A stretch of DNA of 62,000 nt, taken from positions 1 to 62,000 of the forward strand of contig MNCI01027234.1 of the NCBI GenBank assembly GCA_015680685.1, in the 5' to 3' direction. Under the pieces are notes generated by a model. That model made no database searches and was not told the origin of the DNA. It was given only the letters and a program-made list of their open reading frames with translations. This document shows positions 21,153-32,099 of the stretch, one piece after another (the first letter of the stretch is position 1; the number at the start of each line of letters is the position of its first letter). This stretch comes from Gnetum montanum (taxonomy: Eukaryota > Streptophyta > Gnetopsida > Gnetales > Gnetaceae). Both the position numbers and the translations under genes were made by a program.

Positions 21153-21389
21153 ATGCCTCCTGTCAAAACTGAAAATATAACATTTATAACTCTTCCCCCT
21201 GTATATCCTTCATTGGTGATCAACCTAGATCCATACCACAATGCCAAAGCATAGCTTGAATACATAGCAGACAGGACAAATCCTAGACCAAAGCCACCAG
21301 CTAAACCAGTCTGAACAGCAGTTATGTATGCAGGCTTGAGGGAAGAATCATATCCTTTAAGCTTTCTTCTCTCCACCAAAGGAAGCAAC
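21153..21389 (-). CDS. ABCB exon 5 (TM5 region), with one-base insertion
   Basis: It starts TAG|GTTGCTTCC (VASFGGEKK) and ends at donor GGCAT|GTAAGT. The opening frame meets a stop after VASFGGEKKA, while the next frame reads KLKGYDSSLKPAYITAVQTG, YSSYALALWYGSRLI and NVIFSVLTGG. Removing one A from the AAA at 21363-21365 would restore the family frame and the exit phase. Confidence 0.8.
21362..21367 (-). other. Frameshift in ABCB exon 5
   Basis: An extra A in a short A run shifts the frame by one between VASFGGEKK and LKGYDSS. Exon length is 237 bp where 236 is required for the phase with exon 6. Homopolymer sequencing error is the main alternative. Confidence 0.7.
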
Positions 21390-21563
21390 CTAAATTGCAA
21401 AATTGTACTGGCTTTCATTAGAAATACGTGAAAACTAAATTCTTTTGGCATCCAATGACACAATGCAAACTAGGCAAGCAAACCAAAAGTCTTTTATGCT
21501 GTATACAAATAGGCATAGACTTCATTTTTGACAGGAAGAATGAAAGAGATAAATTATGCTTAC

Positions 21564-21785
21564 CGTCCCAATCGCACTTATCGTTTGTTCAATTATATTT
21601 CCTGCTGCTTCAAATGCTTGTTGACCTCGACTTGATGCCTTTGTCATTACCATGGCCAGGATAGTGCCCCTACAAATTAAAAGTGGGGTGGTTGCTACGA
21701 GCACTAGGGCAAGTTTCCATCCTCTTACCAATGCTACAATCAAGCCACCGAAGAATGTTGTCATCAATTGAAGGAAGGTGCCCAC
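21564..21785 (-). CDS. ABCB exon 4 (TM3-TM4)
   Basis: 74 codons, phase 0 at both ends, acceptor CAG|GTGGGC and donor ACG|GTAAGC. It encodes GTFLQLMTTFFGGLIVALV, RGWKLALVLVATTPLL and TKASSRGQQAFEAAGNIIEQ, and stops at TISAIGT, where the family continues with VASF in the next exon. Confidence 0.85.
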
Positions 21786-22009
21786 CTGATTGTATAAAGC
21801 ATAAAGGGTTAAAATAATGCAACTTATGTACATATTCTTTTAGCTTGAATCTTTGCTTAATAAGATCTTGAAACTTTTAGCAGAAGTTTTTATAAAATTG
21901 CCCTTAATTATTGATATCCATGTGTCAAGAAATGCTGCAATCTAGATAACGTGAAAATGCTGCTAGCAGAAAACCACAATTGTTTCTTCTTCTGTCAAGT
22001 TACACTAAC

Positions 22010-22185
22010 CTTGTCGCCCATGGCATCTTGAGTAAGTGCTGTATCTCCTGCCAACGTTGCAACAACTTCTCCGGTTGAAATTTGCGTGTCAAAAAATTTG
22101 ATGTCTTGCCTTAAAATTGTTTCTAAATAGAGGCTCCTTATTCTTGCTGCTTGTCTTTCTCCGGTGCACATCTAGCATGATACCT
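22010..22185 (-). CDS. ABCB exon 3 (TM2 end to first cytosolic loop), with nonsense codon
   Basis: 176 bp. It joins exon 2 as FFEVSC, then TAG where the family has Trp (C-W-M), then [33 protein letters not shown], and ends DAMGDK at donor AAG|GTTAGT. Frame and splice phases fit both neighbours, so the stop is not a frame artefact. Confidence 0.8.
22172..22174 (-). other. In-frame TAG replacing conserved Trp in ABCB exon 3
   Basis: The family reads CWM-(T/S)GERQ here; this copy reads TGC TAG ATG TGC ACC GGA. A single G-to-A change of TGG gives TAG. Translation would stop after about 135 residues, before any nucleotide-binding domain. Confidence 0.8.
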
Positions 22186-22296
22186 CTGAAACGGGTGAAC
22201 AAATAAACTTGAGAAATAAATGTCAAAGGCAAAACGGGAGATGTAGAGAGTCTCTCACATTTAAAAACTGCTGCAGAAGGTTTATTTATAGATTAC

Positions 22297-22351
22297 CAAA
22301 GAAAGAACCAACTCCAATGACAATGCCAAGGTACACAAACAGGATGCCTGT
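22297..22351 (-). CDS. ABCB exon 2 (TM2 part)
   Basis: 55 bp between acceptor CAG|ACAGGC and donor TTTG|GTAATC. It encodes TGILFVYLGIVIGVGSFF, matching the FVYLGIG stretch of TM2, and ends in phase 1. Confidence 0.7.
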
Positions 22352-22680
22352 CTGATTCAATACGAACAACAGAATCATTTTAGTCTTCAATTTTTCTCAA
22401 TGGCCTGCCCCATATTTACAATTCAACAAAATCACGGAGAAGAGCCGGTATCAGTTGCTTGCTAGTCAAATTTTCAACTTAGTTTCTAGAATTATGTACA
22501 CAGTAGATAGTCTGTTAAGAAGTAAGCAACAGTTTGGACACAGAAAAACAACATTTCTCCTAACACATTTTACATGGAGCTCCATAAATCCAGCCCTAAT
22601 GAATGTTAAAGCAACAGCAAAAGCGACTGAAAATACTCGGATCTTGAAAGAAAAGAAGAAAAAAAAGAAACAAAAATTAC

Positions 22681-23016
22681 CGTGAACACATGATCCACCA
22701 ATGAGGAGATTTGGCTAGCATCAGAGTTTTGGCCAAAGGAATCAACTAATGATCCAAAAAGCACAGTCATGGCAGGCATGCCTAGACCCGTAACAATGCC
22801 TCCGATCGTGCCCATAATCATAAGCAAGACGTGGATTCCATCTGCAAAAGCAAAGAGCTTATACAACGGAACGGTCTTTCTGCTATCCCCACTTTTGTTT
22901 TCCGCCTTGTTAGAGCTCTCGACCTTGCTATTTTCTTGTGCACTGGTCTCTGCATCCATTGTTGCAGAGACCTCTCCTCCATTAATTTCAACCACCGTAT
23001 GTTTCTCTTTCGACAT
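22681..23016 (-). CDS. ABCB exon 1 (start codon, cytosolic N-terminus, TM1)
   Basis: 112 codons from ATG 23014-23016 to the donor ACG|GTAATT. An in-frame stop lies upstream, so this ATG is the first available. The N-terminus is acidic and Ser-rich for about 50 residues. It is followed by the family start of the core, KTVPLYKLFAFADG, and TM1 with LLMIMGTIGGIVTGLGMP and LFGSLVDSFG. The exon ends in phase 0. Confidence 0.85.
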
Positions 23017-24479
23017 GAGCTCTCTGCTGTTTTTCCACAAGCTTTTTGTACTGATTCTTCAAGCTTAGACCCCATTGTTTGAATTCGTAAAGCTTTTAAA
23101 GGCGCTCTGCTCTGCCTTGACTTGGGGAGCAAGAATTCAGAAGGGATAGAATCAAGCCCATTACTCGTCAGTCCAACCGTCATACTCGAACCAAAAATGG
23201 TTAATAACGAAATAATTTAAGCGAACGAGAACGCTCATCATGTCTCTCCTGTGGCAAACCCAAACACAGTGACCCCGCAAAATCGTTGGTTGACTTTTTC
23301 AAACTGTAAGTACACAACATGTTTACATTCGTGAAGTCGTCGCAGGGTATCCATTGATTCTGCTTGTTCACTGACAATTTCATTGATACGTGCTAAAGAA
23401 GCAAACATTTTGCCCAGGAACGACATTTTTTTTCTTAACGTAATAAAAATACCTGAACGTAGAACGGGCGGTCTGAATTCTAAAACTGGAATATTCACAG
23501 GTGATGCCCATTTTGTATCAGATTAATCGTCATTTCTTGCGTCAGGTTAAATTATTTTAAGATTGAATTCTGCGTGCAGGAGTTGGACAACCTATCAAGA
23601 TTCTGAGTGAAGCAGAAAAAGAAATTAATCTTCATTGTTAGGAGTGAAGGCACATCTGTCTTTGCTGGCACGGACTTCCTTTGAAGTTTACGGCCTACTA
23701 ACCAGAGATGAACACCTCATTTCCAGGTCATGTTAAGATGCAGTTGACAATCCAAAAGTAAACCCACAGCCTCTATGGATTGCCTGCATGTGTTGTTGGC
23801 TTCATGTTGACTGTACTTGAGGTTATTTCCAGAGATTTTATTTACAGCCAGAGGCTGTGTTTCCTTGTTCTCGTCACTTTCATTGTCTTATTTATGTTTG
23901 AAACATTTTCTATGGCTGTTATCTCTTGGAATTATTTTATTCTGTTTTATTCCTACGCCAACGAGGATGGCTTCAAAATTTGATCGACTTATTCATTCGG
24001 AGAGACTGCATAACTAACTTCTAACGATATTCTAATCCGTCAAAATCTACCTATGAAATACCATAATTACCTTAATGCTCAGAAAATATAAAAGTGCCAT
24101 ATATCTTGCGTAAGAAAATCTTTTCATCGCAATCGGCGTTGAAAGGGCACATCCTTCCCGCTACAGCAATTACTTACCGCAGCATGCTTGTCGTGCTTTT
24201 GGCTTAAAGTAATTACTTACGACAAGATTCATGGCATTGGCATGACACAGACCACAGAATACAAGGGAGTACGAATGAATAAACAAACATACGGAAATCA
24301 CGAAAGGGCTGCTTTGGTGACAGGGCTTGCCAGTCCAACATTGCCTGCCTTTGGGAGCGTCAAAGCTTCCGCCATGACTCACACTTACGCGTGTTTATTG
24401 TTCATTGCTCATCTCTCTGCTAAAAAAGATAAAACAACAGGGTCCTGTCATTTTTGACTTCACATTTTGTACGTTGCAG
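23017..24479. other. Intergenic region upstream of the ABCB gene
   Basis: This contains the presumed 5' UTR and promoter of the ABCB gene (minus strand) and the upstream flank of the next relic (plus strand). Open frames here are short and do not resemble anything I know. I found no convincing TATA box at a fixed distance from the ABCB start. Base composition is less T-rich and less repetitive than the retroelement regions, so it is probably unique host sequence. Confidence 0.45.
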
Positions 24480-24985
24480 CAGGGAAAGCCCGTTAAACGA
24501 AATCGACAAAACCTGAACCGAGATGCTACGAGCATCGACGTGGCAGCACTGGACCGACCAGTGAACGTGAACTCTCTATTCACCGTGGCTGTGTTTGTGG
24601 GTCTGTCATTGGCCACACACGGCTAACATAGCCTGGACAAACCAACTGCTTGTGATGTAGGTGAAGGTATTGCAAAGAACCTGGTTGTATTTGAGGTTGT
24701 GTCTTTCAGCTCTTTCTTTTTTTCCCAGCCGCATTGCACAGGGCCTTAAATTGGCCATCATTCTCAACAATAGTAAGGAAATCCATGATGCCATCAGGGC
24801 TTAGGCTTGGAATGTTGGCATCTACTATGGGATCTGTTCTGAGTTGTCTATTTTTAGTGCTCTCCATGGTGAATGTTATACAGATAAGATTAGGTGTTTT
24901 GTCATGTGGAGGTAGTGCCTTTGTCAAGGCTACTCTCAGCTTAATTGCCCTAGTAATAACTGCTCTGATTGGTATTTTAGGATAA
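24480..24985 (+). pseudogene. Relic of a plant multi-pass membrane protein of unknown function
   Basis: Read in three frames, the segment gives one continuous protein type: VALDRPVNVNSLFTVAVFVG-like start, 'CDVGEGIAKNLVVFEVVSFS', 'RIAQGLKLAIILNNSKEI', then GLRLGMLASTMGSVLSCLFL and VLSMVNVIQIRLGVLSCG, with at least three hydrophobic segments. I recall an uncharacterised plant-specific family with this wording (perhaps the MEE60-like proteins; not certain). Lesions are a TAA after SLATHG, a one-base shift in the T/C run near 24722, and another shift near 24800 where some ten residues are missing. It may begin after an acceptor-like TTGCAG at 24479. The final TAA is at 24983-24985. Confidence 0.6.
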
Positions 24986-25512
24986 ACACAATGACAATGA
25001 GTTGTTTCGGATGAATCAAACGTGGGTGGTGTAACAACAAGAGTTGATGGGCGTTACAAGAGTGGCCATAACCTACTCTTGCAACAATTAGAAAGACGGG
25101 GGAGCAGTAGCGAAAGAGGGCATGAGATTCGTGGAGCAGCAGTCGGAAATAGACTAGCAGCAGTTTTCTTGGCAAACAGTGGCACGTTAGGTGATAGTGA
25201 GGCGCATGATAGTCTATGGTGAGCCTCCCGATAATGGCGACCTCTTTTCTCCTTCTTCTCTCAAAGTGGCATACCAATAGGCAGGCGACACGTCTATTGG
25301 TAGCAATCAACAGCAAGGCTCTCTCTCTTTTCGTTCTTCTCTCAGTAGTGCGATAAAGTGCGAAAGTCAAGGAAAGCATGTGTAGATAGCACAGTGTACA
25401 TGCATAGGACATGAAACGTACGGTCTTTTTCTCTAACAGGCTTTTATCTTCCTTCTGCCTATAGGTGATGGCGGGTGCACAGGTCTCTAGCAGCAAACAA
25501 CACGTTGGGTAG
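24986..25512. other. Intergenic sequence, no gene seen
   Basis: Between the membrane-protein relic and the LTR of element E. It contains pyrimidine-rich stretches (ctctctctt near 25320) and no recognisable coding or repeat structure. Confidence 0.4.
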
Positions 25513-26364
25513 TGATGAGCAACGAGGTACCCCTACGCCCAACCATACGAATACGAGCGTTCACGCACCATTTGGTTGAACTCCAAGGATTAAGTGCTTA
25601 TGCACCTACGCAGAATAAGGATGAGTTATGCGATCATTGTCTTCCCAAGCTTACTTGTAAGGCACAATTGTATGGTTAAGTAAACTCGAGGTATGTGATT
25701 TTTATTATTTTATGTTTTATATTCTTGATGCTTAAAAAAGAGAAATGAAGCAATTTAATAACTAATTTGATTTAACTAATTAACTATTCTCTAACTAGTC
25801 CTAACACTAGCATCTATTCCCACTCTCCAGACACATTCTGAACCAGTGCAACACTACTGGGATTACCAAATGCTAGTCGTTACTGGGTTACCAAGTGTTC
25901 CACGTATGCTCGAAGTGGTTGTGCTGAGTGTGCTAATTCATAGATAATTGATAATTATTAATTCAATAGAAATAACATTAATTAACTAATGAAAGCATCA
26001 AATAACAGTAAATAACCTTGAATGCAATAATTAAGCTATTATGAATGTTGCAAGGTTTATCACAAAGTTCATCTTTATTTCTGGACACAAGGTGTGCTTA
26101 GGTACACAATGCTCAAATAAAGATATGTTCACTCTATGACTCCTACTGTAGGCACTCAGAAATAATTCTAACTCTAAAATAGAAAAACTACAAGAGTTTG
26201 GCTAAGGGACTAAAAAAAACTAATGCCAAACCAAGTGCCTCTGTCTCTTATTTATAGCCAACGAGATAGGTTCTGACATTGTGTGCCCAATATCGCTTGG
26301 CCCATCCAATATCATGTATCTGGTATTGGATTTGATATCAGGTCGCTTATTTGGTGACTCATCG
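25513..26364 (-). repeat. LTR, subfamily II (E 3' LTR)
   Basis: On the plus strand it starts tgatgagcaacgaggtacccc and ends near gactcatcg, the reverse of TGA...TCA ends. It carries the subfamily II phrases in reverse ('catatgatttttatcatttt'-like stretch, paired 'gggattaccaa' and 'tgggttaccaa'). The TATA region is near 26257 (TATTTATAGCC read on plus), and GATATC/AATATC motifs lie at 26290-26340. Confidence 0.7.
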
Positions 26365-28283
26365 TACCCTCATGACTCAATGAAAATTTATCCTCAAGTT
26401 CTTTACAAAATATTCGGAAGGTATGGGATTATTGACTAAACAACAACTAATGATGACATGGAATGACATACTTAAAATGCCCAGTGAACGGATTGACAAA
26501 CGTATTACAGTGTTGGTGTTCATAACCATTGTGGTGAACATTGTACATAGATGACATCTAGTCCCTTATTTAACAACTTGAAGAGAGAGAAAAAAAATGA
26601 GGTGCCTTGTTGCCAATGTCAAAAATGTGCACACCGTTGTTCATCCATGGCCACATGACTCAGCTTGTTTCTTTCATAAATGCTCTTACTCCAGTCCATC
26701 CTGAGTGCTCCCTCCCATCCTAGTCCATTGTTCATGTGATCACCATCTACAAACACAACACAATCACGAATTAGCAAGGATAGATAAGATATAATGTAGT
26801 TGATACCTTGCCTCAATATGAAACACATTGGCTAGGTTGTGGGTATGGCATATACTAGGTTAGAGGTTTGTAAGTCATAGCTACCCAAGGTGTAGGAGTG
26901 AGATAAGTAATGGAATGGAAAATTTTGCAACAGGCCCCCACGACTAAGAGTGAACCTTCAGTAGCAATAGGATGGAAAATGAAAAAAAAAAGGAAGATAA
27001 GAGGAATAACAACGGTGAAGCCAATAAGAATGCATAGAAGGAAAGAGAAAAACAAAATGGATGTCATGGATGGGATGAAACGAGAAACAGTTGATTGCAA
27101 GGAATGTTTAAGGAAAAGAACTTAACAATTGCTCCAAAAAGGAATGCTAGTGGGTCCTCCCCAAAGTAGGCTCATGCTCTTTATGCCCTGACAAACCTAC
27201 AAACCAAAGAGTCCATAGGCTCTAGGAATGACATATGGAGACAATAGTTAAGAATTCACCCACAAGAATTTACCAAATAATAACAATACGCCAACCAAGA
27301 TATAGACTAATCATAAAATCGGCAATGAGGTAGAATATGGAAAGCAATATGAAAAGAGAAGAGAGAATGGAATGAAATCCCGAAATCAAGGTTGTGTAAA
27401 GTCCCTTGTGTATTATGTGGTTAATGTGACTTAATAGAATTCAGCCCAAATCCAGATTAAAACTAACCACATCCAGTGACATTGCATCAACACACTTGAC
27501 CAACCTATCCTCCTAAACCAACAAGAATGCTTCCACAGAGCAACCGCCATCCCAAAAAGAGAAGAATAGAGAAGCGGGAAGTGAGAAATGGCCTTAGTTA
27601 GAGGGAACCTTCAAGCATGAGTAACATGTCTTTCCAGTGCCATAACCAGTGTTTGTAACCCATATTCCTTTATTATGTCTAAGGGGTATGCTTTGAATTC
27701 CCACCATTTTTTTGTTGTGAGAACCACACCATGCAAAGACTTATTTGATTTATTCAACTTCCTACTATTAGTCAACAGTGGAATGGCAGAAAATTTATGA
27801 AAAACATCCAAGTGCCTAAGAGAATAGCCAACACAAATGCATCGAATCCCCTTGAAGTCACACATTTTTCAATCCATTTGAATCTTCCTTTGGTCTGAAG
27901 AATACCAAGCCACAAATTCATTAATATGTTAGATTAGAAAAAGGGACAATACATTTCCAAAACAAAGGGAGACCATAGAATTAAATGGATGAATCGATGA
28001 CATGGACTCATTGCCTGTTTTATCAAAAGAAACCATATCTTCGCATCAACATTAAAAGTCAAAGGTAAAAACCAAACATTACTAAGCAACATGATTATAG
28101 TACAATCCACCATCATGAGCACTTATTATATGACAAGCGAGAATAAATCAAACAAAATGTAATAGAGAAAGAAATAGCAAAAATGTTAACGATGGTGTAA
28201 AACAAAAACAAGTAAAGATGAAAAATGTGTAAAACAAAAATATGTAAAACAAAAAGATAAAAGAAACTAAGGGCTTAGAATGA
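26365..28283 (-). other. 3' spacer of element E
   Basis: About 1.9 kb between integrase and the 3' LTR, equivalent to the C2 spacer. It holds the short conserved frame 27611-27865, A-rich sequence (T-rich on the element strand) near 28150-28260, and the shared motif GGTATGGGATTATTGACTA (plus strand, about 26421). No envelope-like gene is readable. Confidence 0.5.
27611..27865 (-). other. Short conserved reading frame in 3' spacer (intact copy, E)
   Basis: This is the only uninterrupted copy of the four: 84 codons from ATG, starting MCDFKGIRCICVGYSLRHLD, with NKSLHGVV, KKWWEFKAYPLDIIKEYGLQ and ending ALERHVTHA. A TGA lies two codons before the ATG. The end region agrees closely with C2. A basic, Trp-containing small protein or a conserved RNA segment are both possible. 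Confidence 0.5.
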
Positions 28284-29430
28284 CTAGCATTGGTGGCCAT
28301 CTCCCCCATGACTGAGTGAGAAAGAGGAGATCCAAAATAATGAGCATGGTTGTCCAAAGGTTAAGGTCACATTAGTACTAGCCGTTTTAGGCTCATGGAA
28401 AGGCTTGATTTGTTGGATGTTGACCAGTAATTTCTTATCCGGGCTTCCGAGTTTATAGATCATCATTTCCCCTAAAGGAAAAGTGTTATGAATGATATAA
28501 GGTCCTTCCCACAGTGTTTGAGTTCATTGTGATGCATGTGCGGGATTCCAATAAAGAACCCTATCTCTTGGTTGGTATTTTACTTTTCTAATTCTGAGGT
28601 CATGGCATTGTTTGTTGAAGACCTTGTGTAGTTCGTTAGATGATAGGGTAGCTGATCGATTTTCATCTATCAAGTTAAGGTTCATTAACCATTCTTTCTA
28701 TGCTAGACTGAGGTCAAGGTTAAGGTCACATGCTGTAGATAGTGTACAGAGCTCAGCTTGGATAGGAAGTGTTGGAAGTTTATTGTACACTAACTCATAG
28801 GGAGAATAGGCTATAGGGAGTTTCCATGTGGAGTGGTAGGCCCAAAGATCATTGTTCAGTTTGGTGCTCTAGTCTTGCCTATATTTGCTAATGGTTCATG
28901 TCAAAAATTTTGTGATTTCCCTATTGGTGACTTCGACTTGACCATTCGCTTGAGGATGATATGGGGTAGTCATTTTATGCTCAACTCCTAAGCATTGCAA
29001 CAACTTCCAAAAAGTCACACCTGTAAAATGTGTGCCATTATAAGAAATAAGTGTAGGAGGTATGCCAAACCTATTTACAATTTGTTGTTGAACAAATCGT
29101 GCAGTGATAGATGATGTATAGTCAGTAACGGCGGCTTCTTCTACCCATTTTGTAAAATAGTCAACAACAATAATAATGTATGATTTTCCATTAGACATTG
29201 GTGTAATAGGCCCCATAAAATCAATATCCCATATGTTGAAGGGTTCTAAGGGTTGAATCCATTATTGTGGATCCTCTATTCTAGTAGTCATTCCCCCATC
29301 GTGTTGGCAGTGCTCACAAGATTGGACAAAATGATGGGCATCCTAAAATAATGTAGGCCAATAATATCCTACAAGCAAGATTTTAATGGTTGTTTATCTA
29401 CCATCATAATGACCCCCACAATGGCCCTCA
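28284..29430 (-). pseudogene. Integrase relic, element E
   Basis: The core is open at 28896-29216: [35 protein letters not shown], then [11 protein letters not shown] and [15 protein letters not shown]. The middle acidic residue of the D-D-E triad is replaced (SDNG has become SYNG). Upstream are HHCC remnants (to about 29430), and downstream the C-terminal piece SPDKKLLVNIQQIKPFHEPK (28284-28466). The C-terminal domain shows no chromodomain. Confidence 0.7.
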
Positions 29431-31232
29431 TGAGCATCTTGGAGAACTTGCAATTGATCTACGTCGGGAACACACCATAGAACCAAGCCATTAGAACACA
29501 CTTTGTAAAGGTGTTCGTTGATTTCTATGAAATGTTTGACTCAATGGAGAAACTATTATTTCTTTCTAAAGTCCAGCCCTTGTGGTGCTTCTTGTGTGAG
29601 GAGATAAATTAAGAATGCTACTATACCAATTTGTATCTATGGGTGATTGATTGTTTATTATACTTGCAAAGAGGAGTTCATCAGGGAAGCGATTAGAAAT
29701 TGGGTATTCATCCTCTTTGTTGTCCCATCGCAACCAAGATAAATGATCGACAACAACATTCTCGGTGCCTTTACAATCAACCATCGTAAGATCGAACTCT
29801 TGTAAGATCACGAGCCCTCATATGATGCAAGGGCTTACCGTTGGTTTATTCATAAGGAATCAAATTGCACTATGATCCATGTGTAAAAATACCTTATAGC
29901 CTAATAGATAGTGCCTAAATTTTTCTAATGTAAACACCACAACCATTAACTCTTTTTCTATTGTGGTATAGTTGATTTGTGCACCAGCAATACATTGACT
30001 TACATAGTGAATGTAATAGGGATACTTTTGATCATCTAACTATGTAAGTACAGCTCCTAAAGCAAAATTGGACACGTTAGTCATTATATGGAATGGTTTG
30101 GACCAGTCAGGAGCTTGTAGAATGGGTGTTTCTATGAGCTTCTACTTCAAGGTTTGGAAAGCTAATTCATATTCTGTAGTCCATTTAAAGGATACATCCT
30201 TCTTCGTTAATTCTACTTACGGTTTTGTAATCTTCAAAAAGTTCTCAATGAAACATCTATAATAGCCAATATGTCCAAGAAATGATTAAACATCTTTTAC
30301 AGTTTTAAGTTGACGAGTGATTCCTTGGATGACTTTAAATTTTTTAGGATCTACCTCCATCCCTATTTGTGAAATTTTATGCCCTGATACAATGCCTTCT
30401 TGGACCATTAAGTGGCTTTTCTGCCAATTGAGCCTTAGGTTGGTTTCAACACATCGTTAAACTTGCTCTAATTGGTCCAATGCTTGTTCAAAGTCTACTC
30501 CATAGGTCAAGAAATCATCCATAAAAACCTCCATACCATTTCTTATTTACTTCTGAAATATACTAAGAACTAGATGTTGAAACATTGCTGGAGCATTACA
30601 CAAGCCAAAGGCATCTTCCTATATGAAAATGTCACCTAAGGACTTGTGAATGTAGTTTTGGCTTGATCTTCTAGTGCTATTTGGATTTGATTGTACCCAC
30701 TATAATCATCTAGAAAACTATAATAACAATGCCCTACAATGGTATCTAAGACTTGGTCAACAAATGACAATGGAAAATGATCTTTAAATCTTGCCATGTT
30801 CAGTAGCCTAAAGTTTATACACACCCTCCATTTACCACCTTTTTTAGGCACAATGACCAATGGACTCACCCATTCACTGTTAGCAATGGGGTAGATGAAC
30901 CTGACCTTTAGAAGTTGTTCAATTTTTTCCTTAACTACTTGCTTAAGCTTTGGGTTCAGTCATCTTTGCGGTTGTCATTGAGGCTTTATAGAGGGGTTAG
31001 TGTAAATTCTATGTTGGCATATCCTAGGATCTATCTCGATTAATTCAGGATATGACCAAGCAAAGGCTTTTGACCATTTTTTTACCATCTTTAGTAGTCT
31101 TTCTTTTTGTTGAGGAGCGAGCTTAGCATTAATGATTACCGATTTTTCATTCTTCAAAAATGCATACTCTATACCGGTGGGTAACGTTTTTAATTTAAGG
31201 GGCTCTTGCTTAAACTTGTCAAGGATTTCCAA
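29431..31232 (-). pseudogene. RT and RNase H relic, element E
   Basis: In order on the minus strand: linker GIEYAFLKNEKSVIINAKLA, RT block SPLVIVPKKGGKWRVCINFR (30869), DHFPLSFVDQVLDT, the catalytic VFMDDFLTYG (about 30520), 'LRLNWQKSHLMVQEGIV', SFLGHIGYYR, RNase H with 'HMDHSAI', and the tail ILQEFDLTMVDCKGTENVV. The wording matches Athila-type pol. Several stops interrupt it. Confidence 0.7.
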
Positions 31233-31492
31233 CTTCCCCTAGTTGATATCTTTGGTGTTAGTACTTGGAAGTTGGTGATGGACTTGCTCTAATGCATCTA
31301 TGCTATCGATATAGACACAAGTCAAGCTCCAGTTGGTTCCATTCATAAAGTTGAATTGCTCTCTAGGTCAGCTGTCAGCCACTAGGTGCCTTCCTATCTT
31401 ATGGCTGCCACATATAGACATCTTTGTATGTCAGATACTTGTGCACACTGGTTGCATGTAGGCAATGTTAAGCATTGTACAAACCAGGACTT

Positions 31493-32070
31493 CTACATGT
31501 AGTTGCACCCTATGTCATTATATGCGATACATGGAACTTTCTTCTTCTTGATCTTCCCAAACGCATTTTCTTTTGATATCTCTAGGGAAAGATCACGTAT
31601 TCCTAGGTGCACATCAATCGTACTTAGCCATGATCTTCCCATTATAATTGGGAAGTCCCCCTTACAGTTGTTTACTTGGATCACTAGAAAATCAGCTGAT
31701 ACAACCACCCACAAATAGTGGTGACAATGTCCTCCACTTGTCCCAATGGAAGAGTCATGGACTAGTCGACGAACTCTAAACGAATATTACGTTTCTTTAG
31801 CGAAGGCAGGTTCTAGGCTATATACAATTCCTGGGAGATTAAATTAACACCAAAACCTAAATCCAAAAGAGCTTTACAAGGCTCATTTCCAACGATTTGC
31901 AAATAAATAAGAGGACTTTCCAAATCAGAAAACTTCCTAGGAAGATGGCCAGCTTTAATCCAATCAGTGATGACGTGGGTTAACATGACAGTGTGTGTTG
32001 AGTATGGTTTTTGGTTTGAAGGAAGCTTCGAAAATTCAAACGATGATAAGGTGTTTAGATAATTAGCCAC
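31493..32070 (-). pseudogene. Aspartic protease relic, element E
   Basis: It reads TVMLTHVITDWIKAGHLPRK, then CKALLDLGFGVNLISQELY, where the active-site D-(S/T)-G has become D-L-G. The second half is SADFLVIQVNNCKGDFPIIM, GRSWLSTIDVHLGIRDLSLE and CIAYNDIGCNYM. The same segments occur in C1 and D. Confidence 0.65.
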
Positions 32071-32099
32071 TTGTGGTTATAAGGACTTAGTTGGATTGT

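Larger units (their letters stand above)
16759..23016 (-). pseudogene. ABCB (P-glycoprotein/MDR-like) transporter gene, disrupted
   Basis: A full-size plant ABC subfamily B exporter gene of TMD1-NBD1-TMD2-NBD2 layout, closest in wording to the ABCB4/11/21-type group known for auxin and other small-molecule transport at the plasma membrane. I placed thirteen exons by reading frame, splice consensus and family alignment from memory. Visible coding sequence is 3386 bp (about 1128 codons) against roughly 1250-1300 in the family. Both NBDs keep [23 protein letters not shown] and [11 protein letters not shown]. Lesions: TAG in place of a conserved Trp in exon 3, a one-base insertion in exon 5, donor losses after exons 9 and 11, and an odd exon 6 donor. 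The linker and first part of TMD2 (about 150 residues) are absent, perhaps inside the gap at 19806-19929. The well-kept domains suggest recent loss of function; assembly errors could explain some lesions. Confidence 0.85.

Noticed and set aside
22818-23183. 121-codon ORF starting MTVGLTSNGLDSIPSEF over the ABCB exon 1 region
   Set aside because: It is in another frame from the conserved KTVPLYKLFAFADG sequence and has no family resemblance; it is a shadow of exon 1 and its 5' flank.
24936-25496. 186-codon minus-strand ORF between the membrane-protein relic and the E LTR
   Set aside because: Composition is His/Leu/Arg-rich without any familiar motif, and it overlaps the end of the plus-strand relic; probably chance.
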